Positions 26,617 through 33,855 of a DNA stretch of 48,122 bases are shown here, piece after piece. The stretch lies in contig NZ_JACJQG010000075.1 of NCBI RefSeq assembly GCF_014696435.1, positions 1 through 48,122 of the forward strand. Reading direction: 5' to 3'. How positions within the stretch are numbered: the first letter of the stretch is position 1; the number at the start of each line of letters is the position of its first letter. Position numbers and translations under genes: made by a program. The stretch is from Calothrix anomala FACHB-343 (GTDB lineage Bacteria; Cyanobacteriota; Cyanobacteriia; Cyanobacteriales; Nostocaceae). The notes under the pieces were generated by a model. It searched no databases and was not told where the DNA came from. It worked only from the letters and a program-made list of their open reading frames with translations.

Positions 26617-28017
26617 ATGAAGAAGGGTTTATTACATAAGCTGCCATTATTGTTGATATTCTGCCTATTTACTAGCTTATTACCTGCTTCAGGATCGGTT
26701 TTCTGTACTGCATCTGCTCATGACGACTACAGAATAACAGATAGAGATTATGGCACAGATGGTAGTAAAGGTAGCGATGGGCGTTCTGGTAGAAGTGGGC
26801 GCAACGGTGAAAACCAAACTATTGTTGTAGATGGTTCGCCTGTAAATCTCGATTTGTCTGGTCAAAATGGCGAAGATGGAGAAGATGGTGAAAGAGGCGA
26901 TCGCCCTTCCTGTCGTAATCAGCCAGATGATGTATCCCACGATATTCATGCACCAAATGGCGGTGATGGTGGTAGAGGTGGTAGAGGTGGTGATGGAGGA
27001 AATGGTGGTTCCTTGACTGTTTATTACAAGAATTTGGAAGATTTACGCAAAATCTCCATCCGGGCGACTGGTGGTGAAGGCGGACGCGGTGGACGAGGCG
27101 CTAATGGCGCTCAAGGTTGTAATTGTCGCCGTCGCAAATGGGAAGTTAAAACCTGTACGGGAACTCCTGGTAGCCCAGATTATAAGTGTACGGAAAAAAC
27201 TTATCGCTGCCATGACGGTCAAGATGGACGGACTGGTGAGGATGGTAGTGATGGTAACAGAGGTCGCTTAGGCACTTTGAGTATTGTCAAAGGTAAGGAA
27301 TCCTTAGCGGCGGACGTTCCCAGTTTACAAGTAGCAGTTGCGGAATTAGCCGCAAAGCAATTTAACCTTTCCAAAAATAAGTGGAATATCAAGACAGGGG
27401 CGAATGTTTTACTTGCACCTGGTTCCGCGATCGCCGATGAGTACCGCGAATTTGACCAACGCTTAGAAGGAAATTTTCAGCTAGTATGGCAAGATAGACA
27501 ACCAATCAGCAGTTTTGCGGGTCAGGTGGCAACAATAAATTTAAACGATAATAAACAAGTTGAAGTAACTTTTCCTGAAGATTTATGGGTTGATGGTAAC
27601 AGTAAAACTGAGGCGAATTTGACTACTTTTACAGTAAATAATGCAATTGCTAAAAAGGATGTAACACGTTTAGCAGTAGCGGAATTTGCTGGCGCAGAAC
27701 AAAATCTCAATTTAAAAATAGTCGATTTAGCCGCTAAATCTGATGCCCTGCTGACAAAGTTCCGCGTAAAATTCCGGGCACAGGATAATTCTTCCGGCTT
27801 CTCTGATTTCCGCACTGTATATGAAGGCGATCTCCCTGGTGAACTTGTGACTCGCGATTATAATCGTTTTATTCTCGCTTTAGGTAAACTGCCAATTCCC
27901 GCAACCGCCCTTAGTCCTGGCGTTAATGTTGATATTGAAGTCATCGCCACTCGTTCACTAGGAGGACGTTCAGCCAAGCAAAGCATTAATTGGCAAGGTC
28001 AGATTCGCAGAAGGTAA
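26617..28017 (+). CDS. Secreted Gly-rich collagen-like protein
   Basis: 466 aa from ATG 26617 (the TTG at 26602 is less likely). A signal peptide (KLPLLLIFCLFTSLLPASGS, then ASA-H) is followed by interrupted collagen-like G-x-x and GG-rich blocks (DGSKGSDGRSGRSGRNGEN; GEDGEDGERGD; GGDGGRGGRGGDGGNGGS). A Cys-rich insert (NCRRRKWEVKTC...KCTEKTYRC) separates these from another Gly-rich run. The last 250 residues form a non-repetitive domain (LAAKQFNLSKNKWNIKTGANVLLAPGSAIADEYREF). I recall uncharacterised cyanobacterial homologues of the whole layout. It is likely exported to the cell surface or sheath. The stop codon TAA abuts a MITE-like end. Confidence 0.7.
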   Translation: MKKGLLHKLPLLLIFCLFTSLLPASGSVFCTASAHDDYRITDRDYGTDGSKGSDGRSGRSGRNGENQTIVVDGSPVNLDLSGQNGEDGEDGERGDRPSCRNQPDDVSHDIHAPNGGDGGRGGRGGDGGNGGSLTVYYKNLEDLRKISIRATGGEGGRGGRGANGAQGCNCRRRKWEVKTCTGTPGSPDYKCTEKTYRCHDGQDGRTGEDGSDGNRGRLGTLSIVKGKESLAADVPSLQVAVAELAAKQFNLSKNKWNIKTGANVLLAPGSAIADEYREFDQRLEGNFQLVWQDRQPISSFAGQVATINLNDNKQVEVTFPEDLWVDGNSKTEANLTTFTVNNAIAKKDVTRLAVAEFAGAEQNLNLKIVDLAAKSDALLTKFRVKFRAQDNSSGFSDFRTVYEGDLPGELVTRDYNRFILALGKLPIPATALSPGVNVDIEVIATRSLGGRSAKQSINWQGQIRRR

Positions 28018-28103
28018 TACCAATTGAAAATTAAAAATTAAGAATCCAGACAGAACAAGGCGTTGAGGTTATGTATCTATCGCATTATTTTTTCAAATTG
28101 CTA
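28018..28103. mobile_element. Short MITE-like element directly after stop codon
   Basis: Begins TACCAATTGAAAA and ends TTTTTTCAAATTGCTATA, imperfect inverted ends of the TACCAATT / AATTGGTA type. It starts immediately after the TAA of the collagen-like gene, and another member begins directly after a TAA at 42280. It is followed by an STRR array (28113-28155). Confidence 0.5.
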
Positions 28104-28112
28104 TAAGACTTG

Positions 28113-28155
28113 TTCACCGTTGACTATTGACCGTTGACTATTGACTGTTGACTCT
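28113..28155. repeat. STRR heptads
   Basis: GTTGACTATTGACC-type heptads, about six units, just before the promoter region of the ClC gene. Confidence 0.85.
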
Positions 28156-28216
28156 TTAACAAAGATTACCAAATCTAAAATATGATTTTATGTATTAATT
28201 CTTTATTTAGATTTAT

Positions 28217-30859
28217 ATGTCGCTTCCTGTTCTGACTCAGCGCATTCGCAGTCTGTGGCAGCCTAGAAGAGGTTTAGCGATCGCAGAAGCTTCTGTTATT
28301 GGTATTGTTGCTGCTTTATCGGCGGTGTTTCTCAAAGTGGGGTCGGGATGGTTGGGTACTTGGCGAGTTCATAGTACCCAGATTTTACCAGCATGGGTGG
28401 TTTTACCCTTAGTGGGTATGGGTTTTGGGTTTCTCTCTGGCTGGTTAGTGCAGCGTTTAGCCCCAGAAGCCTCCGGAAGTGGGATTCCCCAAGTCAAGGC
28501 GACGCTGGCGAATGTGCCGATGACACTATCTTGGCGCGTGGCGGCTGTGAAGTTAATCAGTGCGATTATTGCGTTGGGTTCGGGGATGACTCTTGGACGA
28601 CAAGGCCCGACTGTTCATGTCGGTGCAGGTTTAGCGGCGGGATTGAGTCGCTGGGTTCCTACTTCCCCAGATCACCGACGACAGATGATTGCTGCGGGTG
28701 CCGGTGCTGGTTTGGCGGCGGCGTTTAATGCACCGATCGCTGGCGTATTGTTTATTGTGGAAGAGTTACTGCAAGATTTATCGGGAATTACTCTCGGAAC
28801 TGCCATTATTGCCTCGTTTATTGGTGGGGTAATCTCTCGGTTGTTGGGTGGTCGCAGTTTGGATTTGAATTTACCTTCCACCGAATACATTAGTCAATTT
28901 TCTCTGCCGGAAATTCCTTTCTTCTTAATTTTGGGTGTCTTAGCAGGGTTATTGGCTGCCTTATTTAATCAAGGTCTAGTATTTAGTATTAAAGCCTACC
29001 GGAGATTGCATGTTAGTTTACCGCTCAGAATTGCTTTAGCTGGTTTTATCTCTGGTTGTGTGGTGGCAATGTTGCCAGCATCTTTCCGCGATAATACTGG
29101 GTTAAGAGAATATTTAATTACAGGACAGTCCAATGCTTTATTAGCTGCGATCGCCTTTGTTGCTCAATTCGTTCTTACCTTAGTAGCCTTTGGTTCTGGC
29201 GCGCCAGGAGGGTTATTTGCGCCCAGTCTCATTTTAGGTTCTTGTTTAGGTCATATTGTCGGTGTATTTGAATCTCAACTTTTAGGCGGCGATTCCCATA
29301 CTACCTACGCCTTAGCGGGAATGGGCGGATTTTTTAGCGCCGTTTCTAAAGTCCCAATCACAGCGATTGTGATTGTGTTTGAAATGACAGCAGATTTTAA
29401 CTTGGTGCTACCGTTAATGATTGTCTCTGTCACCTCTTACTTAGTAGCAGAGAAGGTAGTACCGGGTTCTTTGTATGAAAAACTTTTAAAATTAAAAGGC
29501 ATTACCCTAGCTGCAAACGTCCCTATAGAAGGGATCATGACCAAGTTAACAGCTAAAGAAGTAATGCAACAGCGAGTAGAAACTCTCGATGTCGAGATGA
29601 CTATTGAGGAAGCGCTTCAAGCCTTTTCTCGTTCTCATCATCGGGGTTTTCCCGTAGTCGAAGAAGGTAAATTAGTCGGAATTATTACTCAATCAGATTT
29701 ATTCAAAGTTCGCGATCGCAACTTACCCAACGATACATCGATTGGAGAGGTGATGACATCCAAGCCAATCACAGTCACACCGCAACACAATCTGCGAAAT
29801 GTGCTGTATTTGCTGGATCGCTATCAAATTAGTCGCTTACCGGTAGTTGAAGGGCGCAAACTGATTGGGATTATTACCCGTGCAGATATTATCAGAGCTG
29901 AAGCCGATCATTTAAATTGCGAAAATGCAACTATGGGGCCGCAACCGGAACCATCTTATGTAGTTTATCAAACGCGATCGCCCAATATTGGCAGAGGCAG
30001 ATTATTAGTGACAGTGGCGAATCCCGAAACAGCCGGGACTTTATTACAAATGGCTGCAGCTATAGCCCGCGATCGCCATTATGAGATAGAGTGCGTCCAA
30101 GTTATTTTAGTCTCGCGCCACAGTTCGCCCACAGAAACCCAAGTCAGAACTGCAAAAAGTCGCCGCTTACTTAGACAAGCGGAAGTCTTAGCGAAAAAGT
30201 GGAAAATTCCCCTACATACACAAATTCGCGTAGCTCACGATGTTGCCCAAGCAATTTTAGAAACCATCAGCGAACGCCACATAGATTTAATTTTGATGGG
30301 TTGGAAAGGCAACACATCTACCCCAGGTAGGATTTTTGGCACAGTTGTTGATACCATCATTCGCCAAGCTACCTGCGATGTTGTTTTAGTGAAATTAGGT
30401 AATGGTCAACAGTCAACAGTCAACAGTCAACAGTCAACAGTCAACAATCAGTATAGTTTTAACCGTTGGCTAGTACCAATGGCTGGCGGGCCGAATGCAA
30501 GGATAGCAATTAAATTACTCCCTGCTTTGGTGACATTAGGAAACGATCCGCAAATTCGCCTTACCAGGGTATTCACACCGTCAGAATTAGCACCAGACAT
30601 GACAGTTTTAGAACAAGCCATTCGTCAATTAATTCGCCGTCGGAAGCTATCTAGTACTGTAGTGGCTTCGCCGGTGAAAGCTGATTCTGTTTCTCAAGGT
30701 GTAATTAACCTCGTGAAAACCGAAGGTTATGATGTAGTTGTTTTAGGTGCTTCCAGGGAAGGATTATTACAGCAAGCAATTCAAGGTAATATTCCCGAAG
30801 CGATCGCTTCTGGTGTCGAAAGTACAGTGATTTTGGTCAGAGGTGCAGTTAATAGTTAG
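28217..30859 (+). CDS. ClC chloride transporter with CBS pair and two Usp domains
   Basis: 880 aa. Residues 1-420 are a ClC core: SGSGIPQVKATL (selectivity loop), GRQGPTVHVGAG (127-138) and GAPGGLFAPSLILG. The usual gating glutamate in the GREGP/GKEGP motif is Gln here (Q129), which in studied ClC proteins abolishes proton coupling, so a passive chloride pathway is likely. A CBS pair (about 440-570: IMTKLTAKEVMQQRVETL, SIGEVMTSKPITV) follows. Two universal-stress-protein-like domains come after that (about 590-725 and 750-880), with GxxGxxxxP-type ATP loops weakly visible (LMGWKGNTSTPGRIFG). A heptad repeat array encodes the linker between the Usp domains (730-744). The CBS/Usp parts suggest nucleotide sensing. 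Confidence 0.88.
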   Translation: MSLPVLTQRIRSLWQPRRGLAIAEASVIGIVAALSAVFLKVGSGWLGTWRVHSTQILPAWVVLPLVGMGFGFLSGWLVQRLAPEASGSGIPQVKATLANVPMTLSWRVAAVKLISAIIALGSGMTLGRQGPTVHVGAGLAAGLSRWVPTSPDHRRQMIAAGAGAGLAAAFNAPIAGVLFIVEELLQDLSGITLGTAIIASFIGGVISRLLGGRSLDLNLPSTEYISQFSLPEIPFFLILGVLAGLLAALFNQGLVFSIKAYRRLHVSLPLRIALAGFISGCVVAMLPASFRDNTGLREYLITGQSNALLAAIAFVAQFVLTLVAFGSGAPGGLFAPSLILGSCLGHIVGVFESQLLGGDSHTTYALAGMGGFFSAVSKVPITAIVIVFEMTADFNLVLPLMIVSVTSYLVAEKVVPGSLYEKLLKLKGITLAANVPIEGIMTKLTAKEVMQQRVETLDVEMTIEEALQAFSRSHHRGFPVVEEGKLVGIITQSDLFKVRDRNLPNDTSIGEVMTSKPITVTPQHNLRNVLYLLDRYQISRLPVVEGRKLIGIITRADIIRAEADHLNCENATMGPQPEPSYVVYQTRSPNIGRGRLLVTVANPETAGTLLQMAAAIARDRHYEIECVQVILVSRHSSPTETQVRTAKSRRLLRQAEVLAKKWKIPLHTQIRVAHDVAQAILETISERHIDLILMGWKGNTSTPGRIFGTVVDTIIRQATCDVVLVKLGNGQQSTVNSQQSTVNNQYSFNRWLVPMAGGPNARIAIKLLPALVTLGNDPQIRLTRVFTPSELAPDMTVLEQAIRQLIRRRKLSSTVVASPVKADSVSQGVINLVKTEGYDVVVLGASREGLLQQAIQGNIPEAIASGVESTVILVRGAVNS
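30405..30446. repeat. STRR array GTCAACA x6 inside the ClC gene
   Basis: Six perfect GTCAACA units lie in frame, translated as the QQSTVNS repeat between the two Usp domains. Forty-two nucleotides is a multiple of three, so the array is frame-neutral. Confidence 0.95.
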
Positions 30860-30885
30860 GGTATTGACTATTAAATCGTTATTGC

Positions 30886-30982
30886 TAATCGCACTAGTCT
30901 CAAAAATTCTGCGATCGCTTACAACTATCTCAGCTATAGGGCGATCGCTTACAACTATCTCAAGCTTAGGCGATCGCTCAGT
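30886..30982. repeat. HIP1-rich repeat, copy 1 (left edge of toxin island)
   Basis: Reads ATCGCACTAGTCTCAAAAAT..., then two tandem copies of GCGATCGCTTACAACTATCT and a third GCGATCGCT. The related copy at 33673-33763 starts ATCGCACTAGCCTAAAAAAT, and a shorter copy lies at 32481-32523. Confidence 0.8.
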
Positions 30983-31010
30983 TTTCCCAAATAGCTTGCC
31001 AAGATGTTTT

Positions 31011-31421
31011 CTAAGCGTCAACAGGCAATAGAATAATGGGAATGTGTGTCTGAAAAGTGTAAAAATCATTATCAGTAGTCAGGATGCTGTAGCTTCGACG
31101 ATGAGCAACTGCACAAATCAAAAAATCAGTATTTGAACCCTGGATACCATTGCTGCGGCAAGTATTGAAAAACTCTGCTGCGAGTTCGTAGTCTTCAGCT
31201 ATGAGTTCTAAATCTGGGAAACCTCGCAGGTAATCTCGCAGACGGGTAAACTGTTCAAAATTGCGGATTCCAGAAAGAATTTCTTGGCGAATTGCGCCAA
31301 GCATTGCAACTTGGTCATCAGTGATTAAATTTTGTAATATTGCGACGATAGGGGAAGAATCAGGTGGCGTTCTCCGACGCAGAGCCAGTGACCAAACTGA
31401 AGTATCAACGATCGCACTCAT
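31011..31421 (-). CDS. vapC: VapC-type PIN-domain toxin
   Basis: 136 aa. The PIN ribonuclease fold shows MSAIVDTSVWSLAL with catalytic Asp6, the Glu-containing LGAIRQEILSG, the acidic NTDFLICAVAHRRS and LTTDNDFY. It is predicted to cleave a specific RNA when freed from its antitoxin. The ATG overlaps the stop of the upstream antitoxin gene by 4 nt (ATGA, 31418-31421). The pair is the leftmost cassette of the toxin island. Confidence 0.9.
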   Translation of the reverse strand: MSAIVDTSVWSLALRRRTPPDSSPIVAILQNLITDDQVAMLGAIRQEILSGIRNFEQFTRLRDYLRGFPDLELIAEDYELAAEFFNTCRSNGIQGSNTDFLICAVAHRRSYSILTTDNDFYTFQTHIPIILLPVDA

Positions 31422-31618
31422 GTTTGCTGACGTTGGTGTTTGTAGTCATAGCCTTCGTCATAATCGATAGTACCAAAGAGTTCTAACACTTTTAGCCGTT
31501 TGCGACGTTGAATATATTCGCGCAGTGCTGTTTCCACCAGAGAATCAATGCTCACCTGGTTGTCAAGTGCCAACGCCTCTTGTAGTAAAGCTTCGTTGAT
31601 GTTTAGTGGTGTAGCCAC
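31418..31618 (-). CDS. vapB: VapB-type antitoxin
   Basis: 66 aa: MATPLNINEALLQEALAL, SIDSLVETALREYIQRRKRLKVLELFGTIDYDEGYDYK. A ribbon-helix-helix-like N-terminus is followed by an acidic tail that would wrap the PIN toxin, as in the short VapB family. Translationally coupled to vapC. Confidence 0.85.
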   Translation of the reverse strand: MATPLNINEALLQEALALDNQVSIDSLVETALREYIQRRKRLKVLELFGTIDYDEGYDYKHQRQQT

Positions 31619-31737
31619 AATTAATTCCCATCCAACAACTGTTTAAATTGATAGTAGCGCACTCTGCTAGGAGCGATCGCACCATATTTATAGCAATATT
31701 GTGATAAAGTAGATATAGATTACAAGGCGCGAAAACT

Positions 31738-32151
31738 GTGCCCGAAACAAGAGTTATTTTTTATCAAGATCGAGATGGCGTAGCTCCGGTTCTGGAATGG
31801 CTGAAGATGCTGCTGAAGCAAGATCGTAAAGGCTATGCCAACTGTGTGGCTCGCATTCAACAACTGGCAAGTACAGGTTACGAATTGCGACGACCTGCGG
31901 CAGATTATCTGCGTGACGGAATTTATGAATTACGGGCAAAACATGTCCGGGTGCAGTATCGCATTTTATACTTCTTTTCTGGACAGAATGTAGCGATTTT
32001 AGCTCATGCGATCGCGAAAGATGAGAATCAAGTCCCTGATATGGAACCTGATATGGAAATTGAGCGAGCGATTCAGCGAAAGACTGAATTTGAAGTCAAT
32101 CCAGCAATTCATACCTACACAGAGGAAATAGAAAATGGCTCAGACAAATGA
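31738..32151 (+). CDS. higB: HigB/RelE-like toxin (phage Gp49-type)
   Basis: 137 aa, GTG start at 31738 (AAGG about 11 nt upstream). The core VIFYQDRDGVAPVLEWLKML...ELRRPAADYLRDGIYELRAKHVRVQYRILYFFSGQNVAILAHAIAKDE matches the HigB/Gp49 branch of RelE-like mRNA endonucleases. About 30 residues after AKDE are extra and acidic (MEPDMEIERAIQRK). The end overlaps the next gene by 17 nt. Divergent from vapB with a 119-bp gap that must hold both promoters. Confidence 0.88.
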   Translation: MPETRVIFYQDRDGVAPVLEWLKMLLKQDRKGYANCVARIQQLASTGYELRRPAADYLRDGIYELRAKHVRVQYRILYFFSGQNVAILAHAIAKDENQVPDMEPDMEIERAIQRKTEFEVNPAIHTYTEEIENGSDK

Positions 32152-32464
32152 TGCACTGAAGATTCTGCAACAAATGACTTCTGAAGATCCGGAAATGGCG
32201 GAAATGATCGAGGAATCTTCATTAAATGCAGAACTGGCACAACTTATTTATCATGCTCGGAGGCAAGCAGGATTAACTCAACAGCAACTTGCCGATCGCA
32301 TTGGCACAAAACAGTCGGTGATTGCGCGGCTAGAAGATGCTGAGTATGAGGGACATTCGCTTTCCATGCTGCAAAAAATTGCTTATGCGCTTAATCAAAG
32401 GTTGGAGGTTCATCTGATTCCCATCGCGCCTGATGAAAATCACACTGAACAGCGTAGTGCATAA
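32135..32464 (+). CDS. higA: HigA-like XRE-family antitoxin
   Basis: 109 aa, ATG at 32135 with AGAGGA at 32121-32126. An N-terminal acidic arm (TSEDPEMAEMIEESSLNAELAQLIYHARR) precedes a helix-turn-helix (AGLTQQQLADRIGTKQSVIARLEDAEYEGHSLSMLQKIAYAL). It is typical of the antitoxin encoded after the toxin in HigBA operons. It would repress its own promoter and neutralise the toxin. Confidence 0.9.
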   Translation: MAQTNDALKILQQMTSEDPEMAEMIEESSLNAELAQLIYHARRQAGLTQQQLADRIGTKQSVIARLEDAEYEGHSLSMLQKIAYALNQRLEVHLIPIAPDENHTEQRSA

Positions 32465-32480
32465 ATTGGGAAATGAGTTT

Positions 32481-32553
32481 GTGCGATCGCTTATCCAAAT
32501 CAAGCTTAAACAGCGATCGCTAATTCTGCAATTCGGCGATGCCGTACTCTCGC
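32481..32553. repeat. HIP1-rich repeat copy 2 and 24-bp direct repeat
   Basis: Holds CGCTTATCCAAATCAAGCT (32488-32506) and AATTCGGCGATGCCGTACTC plus TCGC (32530-32553). Both recur on the other side of the HNH cassette, at 33730-33748 and 33623-33646 respectively, in the same orientation. Confidence 0.9.
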
Positions 32554-32683
32554 CGAATTGCGAATTCTACAAGATTGGCGATACCTGCGGTAAGCTACGC
32601 TAACGCAAAACCAATTTAACCCAGAGAATCGGTGAGATGGGCTAAGATCAGGAGTATATTTTGCAAGCTCTGAACGCCATATC

Positions 32684-33037
32684 ATGCAGATTAGAGTTGA
32701 CATTCCCGATGAGTTGGCACTCAGGCTGAGTCCACTACAAGACCAGTTGCCCCAGATTTTAGAATTGGGATTGCGAGAATGGAACGCAATTGGTCAATCT
32801 GGTTTTTCTGGCTTGGCAGAAGTGTTGGAGTTTTTGGCAAATCTTCCCTCTGGGGAGGAAATTTTGGCATTGAAGCCGTCTGAGGCGTTACAACAGCAAA
32901 TTACCAGCTTGTTAGAAAAGAATAGAACGGTGGGATTAACAGACCAAGAACAACAAGCTTGGCAGCAATATGAATATGTTGAACATTTAGTGCGGATGGC
33001 TAAGGCGAAAGCATTGCTGAAGCTCAAGGCGTTGTAA
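32684..33037 (+). CDS. Small protein upstream of HNH nuclease (putative antitoxin-like partner)
   Basis: 117 aa. The N-terminus MQIRVDIPDELALRLSPLQDQLPQILELGLREW has the look of a ribbon-helix-helix or beta-strand/helix DNA-binding antitoxin. The rest is helical (GFSGLAEVLEFLANLPSGEEILALKPSEALQQQI; QQAWQQYEYVEHLVRMAKAKALLKL). I recall homologues widely in cyanobacteria next to HNH genes, but I know of no assigned function. Only 3 nt separate its stop from the HNH start. Confidence 0.65.
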   Translation: MQIRVDIPDELALRLSPLQDQLPQILELGLREWNAIGQSGFSGLAEVLEFLANLPSGEEILALKPSEALQQQITSLLEKNRTVGLTDQEQQAWQQYEYVEHLVRMAKAKALLKLKAL

Positions 33038-33040
33038 CGG

Positions 33041-33466
33041 ATGAGCAAAACATACATCTCAGCAGCGCTCAGACGCTTAGTTTGCGATCGCGCTAATCAT
33101 GCTTGTGAGTATTGCTTAATACCGGAAATTGCGGTTCTTGTGCCTCATGAAGTCGATCATGTAATTGCCGAAAAGCATGGTGGACAAACAGACGAAACTA
33201 ATTTGGCACTGGCCTGTACAATTTGCAATAAGTATAAAGGCAGCGACTTGACATCAATCGATCCCAGCAATGGAGAAATTGTGAGGTTGTATCAGCCGCG
33301 TCACGATCGTTGGTACGACCATTTTCAGTTAAAAGATGGCGAAATTCAGCCGTTGACTGCGATTGGGCGGGTGACGGTGCGATTGTTACAGATGAATCGT
33401 CCGGAACGTGTGGAAGAACGAAAGGTGCTGCTACAAGCAAATGTGCTAATTGTGCCCGACTGTTAA
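33041..33466 (+). CDS. HNH endonuclease-domain protein
   Basis: 141 aa. Zinc-type HNH fold: CEYCLIPE (C..C), VPHEVDHVIAEKHGGQTDETNLALACTICNKYKGSDL with the catalytic His in DHV and the second C..C pair in CTIC. A C-terminal helical part follows (LTAIGRVTVRLLQMNRPERVEERKVLL). It is expected to be a metal-dependent DNA nuclease. Coupled to the 117-aa gene (3-nt gap) and bounded by direct repeats, so it is likely an addiction or defence cassette. Confidence 0.8.
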   Translation: MSKTYISAALRRLVCDRANHACEYCLIPEIAVLVPHEVDHVIAEKHGGQTDETNLALACTICNKYKGSDLTSIDPSNGEIVRLYQPRHDRWYDHFQLKDGEIQPLTAIGRVTVRLLQMNRPERVEERKVLLQANVLIVPDC

Positions 33467-33855
33467 TGAGGGTGATGGCTAAATTGCTTTGCAAGTAATT
33501 GAAATAAGCGATCGCCAATTATGTTGTCCATTGCAAAATTGCTTGAACCTTACGTTACCCAAACGGCGATCGCACTATTGAGATTTGTTGATTAGTTTGC
33601 CCAAATTTAGTAAATAAACCATAATTCGGCGATGCCGTACTCTCGCAGCTAACATAGCCTACAATATTGGCGATCGCACTAGCCTAAAAAATTCAGCGAG
33701 CGCTCATAACTACTCTAGATATGAGCGCTCGCTTATCCAAATCAAGCTAAAAGAGTGATCGCTGATGCGTTATGCTTTTGCTTAAGCGTAACCATGCCCA
33801 CAGGGTTATACGCCTCAAATCACCGATCCCAAACCTCTAATAGGCGAATCTGATA
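33467..33855. repeat. Right flank of island with repeat copy 3
   Basis: Non-coding. Contains HIP1 sites, the 24-bp direct repeat (33623-33646), a decayed copy of the HIP1-rich repeat (33673-33763), and a palindrome AGCGCTC...GAGCGCT in which the octamer GCGATCGC has been replaced by GCGAGCGCTC. No gene seen. Confidence 0.75.
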
